Shown here one piece after another: positions 8,010-19,367 of a stretch of 64,000 bases of DNA (positions within the stretch are counted from its first letter, which is position 1; every line of letters starts with the position of its first letter). Source of the DNA: Ramlibacter sp. PS4R-6 (GTDB lineage: Bacteria > Pseudomonadota > Gammaproteobacteria > Burkholderiales > Burkholderiaceae_C); the NCBI RefSeq assembly GCF_037572775.1, contig NZ_JBBHKA010000001.1:3596001-3660000 (forward strand). The letters are read 5' to 3'. The notes beneath the pieces were generated by a model. It saw nothing but the letters and a program-made list of their open reading frames with translations, was not told the origin of the DNA and ran no database searches. The position numbers were made by a program, and so were the translations under genes.

Positions 8010-9470
8010 CTAGGCCGTGCCGCCCACCGTCAATCCGTCGATGCGCAGCGTGGGCTGGCCCACGCCGACCGGGACGCTCTGCCCCTCCTTGCCGCAGGTG
8101 CCCACGCCCGTGTCGAGCGCCATGTCGTTGCCGATCATGGTCACGCGCGTGAGCGCGTCGGGGCCGTTTCCCACGATGGTCGCGCCCTTCACGGGGTACT
8201 GCACCTTGCCGTTCTCGACCCAGAAAGCCTCGCTGGCCGAGAACACGAACTTGCCCGAGGTGATGTCCACCTGCCCGCCGCCGAAGTTGGTTGCGTACAG
8301 GCCCTTCTTCATGCTGGCGACGATTTCATCGGCCGGCTTGTCGCCGCCGAGCATGTAGGTGTTGGTCATGCGCGGCATGGGGATGTGCGCATAGCTTTCG
8401 CGGCGGCCGTTGCCCGTGGGCGCGACGCCCATCAGGCGGGCATTGAGCGTGTCCTGGATGTAGCCGCGCAGGATGCCGTCCTCGATCAGCACGGTGCGCT
8501 GCGTCGGGTTGCCTTCGTCGTCCACGTTCAGCGAGCCGCGGCGGTCGGAGAGCGTGCCGTCGTCCAGGACCGTCACGCCCTTGGCGGCAACGCGCTTGCC
8601 GACGCGGCCGGAGAAGGCGCTGGAGCCCTTGCGGTTGAAATCGCCTTCCAGCCCGTGGCCGATGGCTTCGTGCAGCAGGATCCCCGGCCAGCCGGGGCCG
8701 AGCACCACGGTCATCTCGCCCGCGGGCGCGGGGCGCGACTCGAGGTTGGTCAGCGCCGCCTTCACGGCATCGTCGACGTACTCGTCGATCTTGCCGTCGT
8801 CGAAGTAGGCCAGGCCGAAACGCCCGCCGCCGCCGCCGGTACCCATCTCGCGCCGGCCGCCCTGCTCGGCGATCACCGTGACCGACAGGCGCACGAGCGG
8901 GCGCACGTCGGCGGACAGCGTGCCGTCGGCGCGCGCGACCACCACCACGTCGTACTCGCTCGCCAGGCCCGCCATCACCTGCACGATGCGCGGGTCCTTG
9001 GCGCGGGCACGCTTCTCGGCGCGCTCGAGCAGCTGCACCTTGGCCGTGCTGTCCAGCGTGGCGATGGGGTCGATCGCGCCGTAGAGCGAACGACCGCCCG
9101 CGATCTTCTTCTCGCCGACGCGGGCGCGGCCCTGCCCGCCGGCGGCACCGATGGTGCGCACGGTGCGCGCTGCGTCGAGCAGCGACGCCTCGCTGATGTC
9201 GTCGGAATACGCGAAGGCCGTCTTCTCGCCGCTGATGGCGCGCACGCCCACGCCGGTGTCGATGCTGAAGCTGCCGGTCTTGACGATGCCTTCTTCCAGG
9301 CTCCAGCCTTCACTGCGCGTGTACTGGAAGTACAGGTCGGCGTCGTCGACCCGGTGGGCCGTGATCTCGGCCAGCGCGCGCGCCAGGTGCGTTTCGTCCA
9401 GGCCGAAGGGTTCGAGCAGCAGGCGCTGGGCGGTGGCCAGGCGCTCGAGGGTGGGTTCGCGGGAAATCAT
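8010..9470 (-). CDS. tldD: Metalloprotease TldD
   Basis: 486 residues, the normal TldD length. The zinc motif HEAIGHGLEGD lies at residues 267-277 (HExxxH at 267-272), and the C-terminal cysteine of the metal site is in GVGTCGKEG. TldD works with TldE (PmbA) as a heterodimeric cytosolic protease that unfolds and degrades peptides, including modified antibacterial peptides and the CcdA antitoxin. The partner gene is not in this window. The small gene downstream is separated by six bases. Confidence 0.95.
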   Translation of the reverse strand: MISREPTLERLATAQRLLLEPFGLDETHLARALAEITAHRVDDADLYFQYTRSEGWSLEEGIVKTGSFSIDTGVGVRAISGEKTAFAYSDDISEASLLDAARTVRTIGAAGGQGRARVGEKKIAGGRSLYGAIDPIATLDSTAKVQLLERAEKRARAKDPRIVQVMAGLASEYDVVVVARADGTLSADVRPLVRLSVTVIAEQGGRREMGTGGGGGRFGLAYFDDGKIDEYVDDAVKAALTNLESRPAPAGEMTVVLGPGWPGILLHEAIGHGLEGDFNRKGSSAFSGRVGKRVAAKGVTVLDDGTLSDRRGSLNVDDEGNPTQRTVLIEDGILRGYIQDTLNARLMGVAPTGNGRRESYAHIPMPRMTNTYMLGGDKPADEIVASMKKGLYATNFGGGQVDITSGKFVFSASEAFWVENGKVQYPVKGATIVGNGPDALTRVTMIGNDMALDTGVGTCGKEGQSVPVGVGQPTLRIDGLTVGGTA

Positions 9471-9493
9471 GGAACCATTCTAGGTCGCGGGTC

Positions 9494-11568
<2,075 letters not shown>

Positions 11569-11572
<4 letters not shown>

Positions 11573-12435
11573 GACGACAGCAGTGTAAGCAGGGCGGCGT
11601 CGTCCAGCCCGGCCAGCCCCTCTTCGACCGCGCGGGCGAAGACGTCGCGGGCGGCCGCCCCCAGGGGCCCCTCGAAGCCCGCCGCCTGCGCCTCCTCCAG
11701 CGCCAGCCGGGAATCCTTGGCCAGCAGGGTCATGTGCGCACGCGGCTCGAAGTCGCCTTCGATGGCCCGGCGCATGCGGTCCACCCCGATCCAGCTCTGG
11801 CCGCTGGACTGCTCGATGACGTCCAGCGTCGTGCGGGCGTCCAGCCCCAACTTGCGCGCCAGCGCGATCGCTTCGGCGGCGCCGACCAGGTTGATGGCCG
11901 CCAGCAGGTTGTTCACGAGCTTGGTGCGGGCCCCGTCGCCCACCTTGTCGCCCACGCGGAACACCTTGCGGCTCAGGGCCTCGACCAGGGGCCGGTTGGC
12001 TTCGAACACCGCCTCGTTGCACGCGACCATCAGGCTCATCGAGCCGTCGCGGGCCCGCGCCGGCCCGCCCGACATCGGCGCGTCGATGGCGGCGATGCCG
12101 ATTTCCCGCAGCTGCGAGGCGATGCTTTCCACGTCGCGGGGGGAGATGGTGGGGCACAGCAGCACTGCCGCACCTTTGCGCAAACTCGCGGCGCCGCCGC
12201 CGGGGCCGAACAGCACTTCGCGCGCCTGCGCCGCATCCACCACGCAGACGACCAGCGCCGCCACGTCCTGCGCTGCCTCGGCGGCATTGGCGCAAGGCAC
12301 CGCGCCGAGCGCCGCGAACGCATCCACCTTCTCGCGCACGATGTCGTGCACGTGCACCGTCCATCCCTGCGCGAGCAGGTGGGCCGCCATGCCGCCGCCC
12401 ATGTTGCCCACGCCGACGATGCCGACCGTGCGCAC
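11569..12435 (-). CDS. NAD(P)-dependent beta-hydroxyacid dehydrogenase family protein
   Basis: 288 residues. An N-terminal Rossmann fold begins VGIVGVGNMGGGMAAHLL. The family substrate-binding signature appears as DAPMSGGPARARDGSMS at about 118-134, and the catalytic lysine lies in GARTKLVNNLLAAIN. This is the 3-hydroxyisobutyrate/tartronate-semialdehyde/L-threonate dehydrogenase family. The exact substrate cannot be read from the sequence. It lies between rodA (nine bases after its stop) and the kinase/cyclase fusion (4-base overlap), so all three are probably cotranscribed. Confidence 0.85.
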
Positions 12436-12444
12436 GAGCGGCTC

Positions 12445-13599
12445 CTAGCTCTGGACCAGCCGTTTGCTCTTGGCGATCGACATCAGGATGCCGAGGCCCA
12501 GGCCCAGCGTCACCATGGCCGTCCCGCCGTAGCTGATGAAGGGCAGCGGCACGCCCACCACCGGCAGGATGCCGCTGACCATGCCCATGTTCACGAAGGC
12601 ATAGGTGAAGAAGATGATGGTGATGGCCCCGGCGAGCAGGCGCGAGAACAAAGTGGAGGCTTCCAGCGCGATCGACAGGCCGCGCAGGATCAGGAAGGCG
12701 AAGCCGCCGATCAGCATCAGGTTGCCCAGCAGCCCGAACTCCTCGGAGAACGACGCGAAGATGAAGTCGGTCGTGCGCTCGGGAATGAACTCCAGGTGCG
12801 TCTGCGTCCCCTTCATGAAGCCCTTGCCCAGCAGGCCGCCGGAGCCGATGGCGATCATCCCCTGGATGATGTGGAAGCCCTTGCCCAGCGGGTCCTTGCT
12901 CGGGTCCAGCAGCGTGCAGATGCGTTGCTGCTGGTAGTCGTGCAGGATCGGCCAGCGGAAGCCGTCGGCGCACAGGCGTGGCTCGAAAATCACCAGCAGC
13001 ACGACGGCCACCAGGCCCAGCACCACCGGCGGGATGATCAGTTTCCAGGACAGGCCGGCGAAGAAGATCACCGCCAGGCCGGCCACCATCACCAGGATGG
13101 CGGTGCCCAGGTCCGGCTGTTTCACGATCAGGCCCACGGGGATCACCAGCAGCACCGCGGCCACGACGAAGTCCAGCGGGCGCAGCTGGCCTTCGCGCTT
13201 CTGGAACCACCACGCCAGCATGAGCGGCATCGCGATCTTGAGGATCTCGCTGGGCTGGATGACGATGCCCACGTTGACCCAGCGCTTCGCGCCCTTCTTG
13301 GTGATGCCGAACACGGCCACGGCGATGAGCAGCGCCACGCCCAGGGTGTACAGCGGCACGGCGAAGCGCATCAGGCGCTGCGGCGGCACCTGCGCGACGA
13401 CGAACATGATCACGCCGGCCAGCAGCATGTTGCGCGCGTGGTCCGGGAACCGCGAGCCGAAGTCGTACCCCGTGGAGTACATGGTGAGCAGCCCGGCGCA
13501 CGCGAGGATGAAGGCGGCGAAGGCGAGCGGCCCGTCGAACCCGTCGAGCATGGGCGCGAGGCGGCGGCCCACCGAGGGCTGGTCGAAGACTGCGGACAT
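12445..13599 (-). CDS. rodA: Rod-shape peptidoglycan polymerase RodA (SEDS family)
   Basis: 384 residues from ATG 13599 (MSAVFDQPSVGRRL). Multiple hydrophobic segments and SEDS signatures are present: NVGIVIQPSEILKIAMP, SEEFGLLGNLML and FISYGGTAMVTLGLGLG. RodA is the inner-membrane glycosyltransferase that works with PBP2 in lateral wall growth. The other rod genes (mreBCD, mrdA) would be expected just upstream but lie outside this unit. The plus-strand esterase gene diverges 36 bases away. The dcw cluster elsewhere in the window encodes the paralogue FtsW. Confidence 0.93.
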   Translation of the reverse strand: MSAVFDQPSVGRRLAPMLDGFDGPLAFAAFILACAGLLTMYSTGYDFGSRFPDHARNMLLAGVIMFVVAQVPPQRLMRFAVPLYTLGVALLIAVAVFGITKKGAKRWVNVGIVIQPSEILKIAMPLMLAWWFQKREGQLRPLDFVVAAVLLVIPVGLIVKQPDLGTAILVMVAGLAVIFFAGLSWKLIIPPVVLGLVAVVLLVIFEPRLCADGFRWPILHDYQQQRICTLLDPSKDPLGKGFHIIQGMIAIGSGGLLGKGFMKGTQTHLEFIPERTTDFIFASFSEEFGLLGNLMLIGGFAFLILRGLSIALEASTLFSRLLAGAITIIFFTYAFVNMGMVSGILPVVGVPLPFISYGGTAMVTLGLGLGILMSIAKSKRLVQS

Positions 13600-13635
13600 G
13601 GCTCGTCGATTATGGCCCCCGTGGGATGATCGGCC

Positions 13636-14235
13636 ATGCCTTCCCCCACCCCCGCGGTCAGCCACCTGCTGTACCTGCACGGGTTCCGTTCTTCCCCGAT
13701 GTCCACCAAGGCCCGGATGGTCGCCGCCCGGGTGGCGCAGCGCCACCCCGGGGTGGACTGGTGGTGCCCGCAGCTGCCGCCTTCGCCCAAGGCCGCGATG
13801 GAGATGGTCATGGCCGGCATCGCCAGCTGGCCGCGCAGCCGCATGGGCGTGATCGGCTCCTCCCTGGGGGGCTTCTATGCGACTTATGTCGCGCAGGCGT
13901 GCGATTGCCGCGCCGTGCTGCTCAACCCGGCGGTCGACCCCGCGCGCGACCTGGCGAAGTACGTCGGCGAACAGGCCGCTTGGCATGACCCCAACGAGCG
14001 CTTCTTCTTCGAGCCGCGCTACGTGGACGAATTGCGCGCCCTGCAGGCGGGCCCGCTGCGCGATCCCGCGAAATTGTTCGCGGTGATCGCCAAGGGCGAC
14101 GAGGTGCTCGACTGGCGCGAGATGACGGGCCGCTACCCCGGCGCACGCATCAAGCTGCTCGAAGGCAGCGACCATGCCATCACCGATTTCGACGACCACA
14201 TCGCCGAAGTGCTGAGCTTCCTCGGCCTTTCCTGA
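13636..14235 (+). CDS. YqiA/YcfP-family alpha/beta-hydrolase (putative esterase)
   Basis: 199 residues, short alpha/beta-hydrolase. LLYLHGFRSSP is the oxyanion-hole region near the N-terminus, GSSLGGFYA is the nucleophile elbow, and GSDHAI near the C-terminus carries the likely catalytic histidine. The YqiA family are small cytosolic esterases of unclear physiological substrate. It is the first gene of the plus-strand block, 26 bases before the RNB exoribonuclease. Confidence 0.85.
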   Translation: MPSPTPAVSHLLYLHGFRSSPMSTKARMVAARVAQRHPGVDWWCPQLPPSPKAAMEMVMAGIASWPRSRMGVIGSSLGGFYATYVAQACDCRAVLLNPAVDPARDLAKYVGEQAAWHDPNERFFFEPRYVDELRALQAGPLRDPAKLFAVIAKGDEVLDWREMTGRYPGARIKLLEGSDHAITDFDDHIAEVLSFLGLS

Positions 14236-14261
14236 TCCATCCCCATGGGACAATCGCAAGC

Positions 14262-16310
14262 ATGTTTGCGTTGTTCGAAGAAAGCGGGAAGTTCCAGGCC
14301 GGCCGCGTCATGTCCGAGGCCGAGTCCTCGGCGCAGGTCGAGCTCGCCAGCGGCAAGCGCGTCAAGGTCAAGTCCGCCAACATCCTGCTGAAGTTCGACA
14401 AGCCCGCGCCGGACGAACTGATCCGCGAGGCGCAGGCGCTCGCGCCCTCGATCGAGCTGGAGCTCGCCTGGGAGTTCGCGCCGGAGGAGGAGTTCGGCTT
14501 CGCCGACCTCGCGCGCGACTACTTCAGCGACAAGGCCTCGCTCGCCCAGCAGGCCGCCGCGCTGTTCCGCCTATTCGACGCGCCGCACTACTTCCGCCGT
14601 AGCGGGAAGGGGCGCTTTCGCAAGGCGCCGGCGGAGATCCTGCAGCAGGCGCTCGTCGCGATCGAGAAGAAGAAGCAGGTGCAGGCGCAGATCACCGGCT
14701 GGGCGGAGGAACTCGCCGCGGGCCAGTGCCCCGCTGCCATCCGCGAGCAGCTCTATCGCATCCTCTTCAAGCCCGACAAGAACGCGCCCGAGTACAAGGC
14801 CGTCGTCGAAGCCGCGCGCGCCACGCAGCTTTCGCCGCTCGCGCTGCTGCAGCGCGCCGGCGCGATCACCTCGGCCTACCAGTTCCACTACAAGCGCTTC
14901 CTGTTCGAGAACTTCCCCAAGGGCTACGCCTTCCCGCCGCTGTCGGCGCCCGAGATCAAGGACGACCTGCCGGTGGCACCGGTGCAGGCGTTTTCCATCG
15001 ACGACTCGAGCACGACGGAGATCGACGATGCGCTGTCGGTGCAAGGCCTGGGCACGGGCGAGGTGGTCGTCGGCGTGCACATCGCAGCGCCGGGCCTCGC
15101 GCTTCAGCCGGGTGCGCCGCTGGACGGGGTGGCCCGCCAACGCCTGTCCACCGTGTACATGCCCGGCTTCAAGATCACCATGCTCCCCGACGACGTGGTG
15201 CAGGCGTACACCTTGCAGGAAGGCGTCGAGTGCCCGTCGGTGTCCCTGTACGCGACCTTCGACGAGGCGACCCTCGCGCTGAAGGCCACCGAGACGCGCC
15301 TGGAGCGGGTGCCGATCACGATCAACCTGCGCCACGACCTGCTCGATGCGGCTGTCACCGAGGAATGGCTCACGGCCTCGCACCCCGGCGACGGCCATCC
15401 CGTGGCGGCACTGCACCCGCAGCTGGCCTTCCTGCACCGCCTGGCGCTGCAGCTGAAGGCGCAGCGCGAGATCGTGCGCGGCAAGCCCGAGAACTTCAAC
15501 CGCCCCGACTACAACTTCCGCCTCGCCGGCAACAACGGCGCGGAGCCCACCGGCGAGGAGCGCGTGGAGATCACCATCCGCCGCCGCGGCGCCCCGCTGG
15601 ACCTGATCGTGGCCGAGGCCATGATCCTGGCCAACAGCACCTGGGGCAGCTGGCTCGCCGAGCTGGGCGTGCCCGCCATCTACCGCAGCCAGGCCAGCCT
15701 GGCGCCCGGCGTGAAGGTGCGCATGGGCACCAAGGCCCTGCCCCATGCCGGCATCGGGGTGAAAAGCTACGCCTGGACGACCTCGCCCCTGCGCCGCTAC
15801 ACGGACCTGGTCAACCAGTGGCAGGTGATCGCCGCCGCCCGCCACGGCCGCACCGCCGCCCTGGCGGCGCCCTTCAAGCCCAAGGACGCCGAGCTGTTCT
15901 CGATCATCTCGGCGTTCGACGCGGCGTATACCGCCTACAACGGCCACCAGGCCACCATGGAGCGCTACTGGACGCTGAAATACCTCCAGCAGCAGGGCAT
16001 CGGCGAGATCGTCGGCACCCAGTTCAAGGACGGCCTGGTGCGGGCGGACGACATCCCGCTGGTGCTGCCGGTGCTGGGCGGCGCCGGCCTGCCCCGGGGC
16101 GCCCACGTGCGGGTGAAGCTGGGCGATATCGACCTGATCACCCTGGACGTCAAGGGAACGGTCGTCGAGCGCCTGGACCTGCCGGCCGAACCGTTGGATG
16201 CCGAAGACGAAGGCGAGGAAGAAGCCGTGGCAGGCCCGATTGCCATTGCGGTCGATGTGAACGAAACTGAGGACAGCTCAGCCGTTACCGGCGACAATTC
16301 GGGCTCGTGA
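14262..16310 (+). CDS. RNB-domain exoribonuclease (RNase II/R family)
   Basis: 682 residues. The RNB catalytic motif FSIDDSSTTEIDDALS lies at 244-259, with metal-binding aspartates D247/D248 and D255/D256. The catalytic domain continues through SPLRRYTDLVNQWQ, the conserved RNB end. The N-terminal region (1-230) is a helical and cold-shock-like part that does not look like canonical RNase R, and only a short S1-like tail follows. The family degrades RNA 3' to 5' to nucleoside monophosphates. Its TGA overlaps the GTG of the TonB-like gene by four bases. Confidence 0.9.
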   Translation: MFALFEESGKFQAGRVMSEAESSAQVELASGKRVKVKSANILLKFDKPAPDELIREAQALAPSIELELAWEFAPEEEFGFADLARDYFSDKASLAQQAAALFRLFDAPHYFRRSGKGRFRKAPAEILQQALVAIEKKKQVQAQITGWAEELAAGQCPAAIREQLYRILFKPDKNAPEYKAVVEAARATQLSPLALLQRAGAITSAYQFHYKRFLFENFPKGYAFPPLSAPEIKDDLPVAPVQAFSIDDSSTTEIDDALSVQGLGTGEVVVGVHIAAPGLALQPGAPLDGVARQRLSTVYMPGFKITMLPDDVVQAYTLQEGVECPSVSLYATFDEATLALKATETRLERVPITINLRHDLLDAAVTEEWLTASHPGDGHPVAALHPQLAFLHRLALQLKAQREIVRGKPENFNRPDYNFRLAGNNGAEPTGEERVEITIRRRGAPLDLIVAEAMILANSTWGSWLAELGVPAIYRSQASLAPGVKVRMGTKALPHAGIGVKSYAWTTSPLRRYTDLVNQWQVIAAARHGRTAALAAPFKPKDAELFSIISAFDAAYTAYNGHQATMERYWTLKYLQQQGIGEIVGTQFKDGLVRADDIPLVLPVLGGAGLPRGAHVRVKLGDIDLITLDVKGTVVERLDLPAEPLDAEDEGEEEAVAGPIAIAVDVNETEDSSAVTGDNSGS

Positions 16311-17176
16311 ACCTGCGCCAGTTCAGTACCCTGCAGATCGCGCTCGGCATCTCCATCGCCGTGCATGGGGCGCTCCTCACCTTCCGTTTCGTCGACCCCG
16401 AGAATTTCAACCGGGTGTTCGAGGACACGCCGCTCGAAGTCATCCTGGTCAACGCCAACGCGAACGAACGCCCGGACAAGGCCCAGGCCATTGCGCAGGC
16501 CTCGCTGGCCGGCGGCGGCGACGCCGCCAAGGGCCGCGCCACCTCGCCCCTGCCGCCCTCGCTGATGACCGAATTCGGCGATTCGGCCGAGGACATGCAG
16601 CGCCAGGCCGAATTGCAGCTGCTGCAGCAGCAGACCGTGCTGCTGGCGGCCAAGCGCAGCGAAGTCGTGGCCATGAAGCCGCCGGAGATCGCGCAGGCCA
16701 GCCCCGCCGAGCGCGCGGCCTTCGAGGAGCGCCGCCGCCAGCAGCTGAAGATCCTGGCCGAGATCGAGCGGCGCATCAGCGAGGAGAACGCCCGCCCGCG
16801 CAAGCGCTACGTGACGCCCGCCACGCGCGAGGAGGTGTTCGCCATCTACTACGACGTCCTGCGCCGCAAGATCGAGGACAAGGGCACGCGCAACTTCCCG
16901 CAGGCGGGCGGCCGCCCGCTCTATGGCCAGCTCGTGATCCAGCTCACCGTGGGCTTCGACGGCAACATCAGCGACACCTTCATCGAGCGCTCGTCGGGCA
17001 ACGCCACGCTGGACAAGCGCGCGCAGGCCATCGCCCGCAGCGCCGGGCCCTTCGGCGCGGTGCCGCAGAAGGTGCAGGCGAAAATGCTCAAGTCCGGCTA
17101 CAACCGGCTGGCCTTCATCCAGACATTCACTTTCGCGCGCGACGGCACGCTCGAGACCAAGCTCGTCGACCGCTAG
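16307..17176 (+). CDS. TonB C-terminal domain protein (energy transducer family)
   Basis: 289 residues from a GTG overlapping the previous stop (GTGA). There is one N-terminal membrane segment (about 10-28, IALGISIAVHGALLTFRF). A charged, coiled-coil-prone middle contains Q- and E-rich stretches (about 95-165), and a TonB-like C-terminal domain lies at about 195-285. There is no Pro-rich spacer of the classic TonB kind and no adjacent exbB/exbD. It may be a TolA-like or dedicated TonB homologue spanning the periplasm. The link to the neighbouring RNase and aroE seems positional only. Confidence 0.8.
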   Translation: MNLRQFSTLQIALGISIAVHGALLTFRFVDPENFNRVFEDTPLEVILVNANANERPDKAQAIAQASLAGGGDAAKGRATSPLPPSLMTEFGDSAEDMQRQAELQLLQQQTVLLAAKRSEVVAMKPPEIAQASPAERAAFEERRRQQLKILAEIERRISEENARPRKRYVTPATREEVFAIYYDVLRRKIEDKGTRNFPQAGGRPLYGQLVIQLTVGFDGNISDTFIERSSGNATLDKRAQAIARSAGPFGAVPQKVQAKMLKSGYNRLAFIQTFTFARDGTLETKLVDR

Positions 17177-17185
17177 GCATCCCGA

Positions 17186-18010
17186 ATGGATCTTTACTGC
17201 GTCATGGGGAATCCCGTGGAGCACAGCAAGTCGCCGTGGATTCACGCGCGCTTCGCCGAGCTCACCGGCCAGTTGCTGCGTTACGACAAGCGGCTCATCC
17301 CGCTGGATGGCTTCGTCCGCGCCGTGCGCGACTTCCGCGCCGAGGGCGGCCGGGGCTGCAACGTCACCGTGCCCTTCAAGTTCGAGGCGCCGCAGCTGGC
17401 CACGCGCCTGACGCCGCGCGCGCAGCTGGCCCAGGCCAGCAACATCCTGGCCTTCGACGGCAACGACATCCTCGGCGACAACACCGACGGCATCGGCCTG
17501 GTGATGGACGTGCAGGACAACGCGGGCGTGGCACTCGCGGGCCGCGACGTGCTGATCGTGGGCGCGGGCGGCGCCGCGGCGGGCGTGCTGGGGCCCTTCA
17601 TCGATGCGCAGCCGCGCCGCATCGTCATCGCCAACCGCACGGTGGACAAGGCGCAAGCGATCGTCGAGCGGCATGCGGCCATGGCGCGCGAGCACGGCGT
17701 GGAGCTGCACGCGTCGCAGCTGGAGGCCAACGGCGCCTTCGACGTGGTGATCAACGCCACCGCGGCCAGCATGAGCGGCTCGGGCATCCCCATCGCTGCT
17801 TCGGTGCTCAAGCCGCGCGCGCTGGCCTGCGACCTGATGTACGGCCCCGCCGCCGCGGGCTTCGTCGCCTGGGCGCAGGAGAACGGCGCCGTCGCGCGCG
17901 ATGGGCTGGGGATGCTGGTCGAACAGGCGGCCGAGGCCTTCCTCGTCTGGCGCGGCGTGCGGCCGCCCAGCGCGCAGGTGCTGGCGGAACTGCGCGCCAC
18001 GCTCGCATGA
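17186..18010 (+). CDS. aroE: Shikimate dehydrogenase
   Basis: 274 residues. Hallmarks: NPVEHSKSPWIH near the N-terminus (shikimate site), NVTVPFKFEA with the catalytic lysine, NTDGIG with the catalytic aspartate, and the NADPH loop VGAGGAAAGV. It reduces 3-dehydroshikimate to shikimate in the cytosol. It is the second shikimate-pathway gene in the window but is not linked to aroG. Its stop overlaps the mtgA start by four bases. Confidence 0.96.
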   Translation: MDLYCVMGNPVEHSKSPWIHARFAELTGQLLRYDKRLIPLDGFVRAVRDFRAEGGRGCNVTVPFKFEAPQLATRLTPRAQLAQASNILAFDGNDILGDNTDGIGLVMDVQDNAGVALAGRDVLIVGAGGAAAGVLGPFIDAQPRRIVIANRTVDKAQAIVERHAAMAREHGVELHASQLEANGAFDVVINATAASMSGSGIPIAASVLKPRALACDLMYGPAAAGFVAWAQENGAVARDGLGMLVEQAAEAFLVWRGVRPPSAQVLAELRATLA

Positions 18011-18744
18011 AGGCGCTGCTTCGCCTCGTCGCGCTGGTCCTGCTCGCGGGCTGCGCGCTGGAGGTGTTCTTCGTCGCGCGCATCGCCCTCGCGGCCACCA
18101 TGGACCCGCAGTCGACCGCCTTCCAGCGCTCGGAGGCCTGGCGGATCGCCACGCAGAAGGGCACCTTGCGCTGGGGCCAGCAGTGGGTGCCTTATTCGCG
18201 CATCTCCGACCACCTCAAGCGCGCCGTGATCGCCTCGGAAGACGACTCCTTCACCAACCACGACGGCGTGGACTGGGAAGCGCTGGAGAAGGCGTGGGAG
18301 CGCAACCAGAAGGCCGAGGAGCGCGCCGCCAAGCAGCAGTCGCGCGCGCGGCCCAACGCGCCCGTGCGGCCCGTGAAGATCGTTGGCGGCTCCACCATCA
18401 CGCAGCAGCTCGCCAAGAACCTGCTGCTGTCGGGCGAGCGCACGTTGTTTCGCAAGGCGCAGGAGATCGTCCTGACTTTCGCGCTCGAGAAGATGATGAG
18501 CAAGGAGCGCATCCTCGAGATCTACCTGAACAGCGTCGAATGGGGCGAAGGCGTCTTCGGCGCGGAAGCGGCGGCGCGCCACTACTACCGCAAGCCCGCG
18601 TCGCAGCTCACGCCCTACGAAGCCGCGCGCCTGGCGGTGATGCTGCCGCGGCCGAAGTACTTCGAGAAGCTGCCGAACTCCGGCTACCTCGCGGCGCGCG
18701 CAGGCCTCATCACCGGGCGCATGCGCGGCGCCGAGCTGCCATGA
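18007..18744 (+). CDS. mtgA: Monofunctional biosynthetic peptidoglycan transglycosylase
   Basis: 245 residues from the ATG overlapping the aroE stop. One N-terminal membrane anchor (about 3-28). GT51 family motifs follow: VIASEDDSFTNHDG with the catalytic glutamate, GGSTITQQLAKNLLLS, and YLNSVEWGEGVFGAEAA. There is no transpeptidase domain, so it is MtgA rather than a class A PBP. It polymerises glycan strands from lipid II at the outer face of the inner membrane. Confidence 0.95.
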   Translation: MKALLRLVALVLLAGCALEVFFVARIALAATMDPQSTAFQRSEAWRIATQKGTLRWGQQWVPYSRISDHLKRAVIASEDDSFTNHDGVDWEALEKAWERNQKAEERAAKQQSRARPNAPVRPVKIVGGSTITQQLAKNLLLSGERTLFRKAQEIVLTFALEKMMSKERILEIYLNSVEWGEGVFGAEAAARHYYRKPASQLTPYEAARLAVMLPRPKYFEKLPNSGYLAARAGLITGRMRGAELP

Positions 18745-19367
18745 GCAGCAACAACCTCCGCGCCAAGGCCATGGGCTGGGGGCTGCTGGCCCTCGTGCGC
18801 ATGCTCACGGGCGCACAAGCGCGCTGGTACGGCTGCCCGCCGAAGGCCGAGCAGCGCATCTACTTCGCCAACCACCAGAGCCACGCCGACCTGGTGATGA
18901 TCTGGGCCGCCCTGCCCGAGGAGCTGCGCTCGATCACCCGCCCCATCGCCGCGAAGGACTACTGGACGAAGTCGGACTTCAAGCGCTGGATCACCACCGC
19001 CGTCTTCAACGCGGTGTACGTCGAGCGCGAACGCAAGGAAGGCGAAGACCCGCTGCAGCCGCTGATCGAGGCGCTGGAACACGGCGACTCGCTCATCATC
19101 TTCCCCGAGGGCACGCGCGGCCATGCCGAGGAGCCGCAACCCTTCAAGGCGGGCCTGTACAACCTGGCGCAACGCTTCCCGCACGTGGTGCTGGTGCCGG
19201 CCTGGATCGACAACATCCAGCGCGTCATGCCCAAGGGCGAAGTGGTGCCCGTCCCCATCCTGTGCTCCGTGACCTTCGGCGAGCCGGTCCAGCTTCGCGA
19301 GGGCGAGGACCGCAAGGAGTTCCTGGAACGCGCGAGGCAGGCCGTGATTGCCCTGAGGGACGTATGA
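18741..19367 (+). CDS. PlsC-like 1-acyl-glycerol-3-phosphate acyltransferase
   Basis: 208 residues. The acyltransferase motif I is NHQSHAD (HX4D) and motif III is FPEGTRG, both intact. It is probably membrane-associated. The family acylates lysophosphatidic acid or related lysophospholipids. The next gene is a CdsA-like enzyme, so this pair would make phosphatidate and then CDP-diacylglycerol. A housekeeping plsC elsewhere is likely, and this copy may be an accessory paralogue. It overlaps both neighbours by four bases. Confidence 0.85.
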   Translation: MSSNNLRAKAMGWGLLALVRMLTGAQARWYGCPPKAEQRIYFANHQSHADLVMIWAALPEELRSITRPIAAKDYWTKSDFKRWITTAVFNAVYVERERKEGEDPLQPLIEALEHGDSLIIFPEGTRGHAEEPQPFKAGLYNLAQRFPHVVLVPAWIDNIQRVMPKGEVVPVPILCSVTFGEPVQLREGEDRKEFLERARQAVIALRDV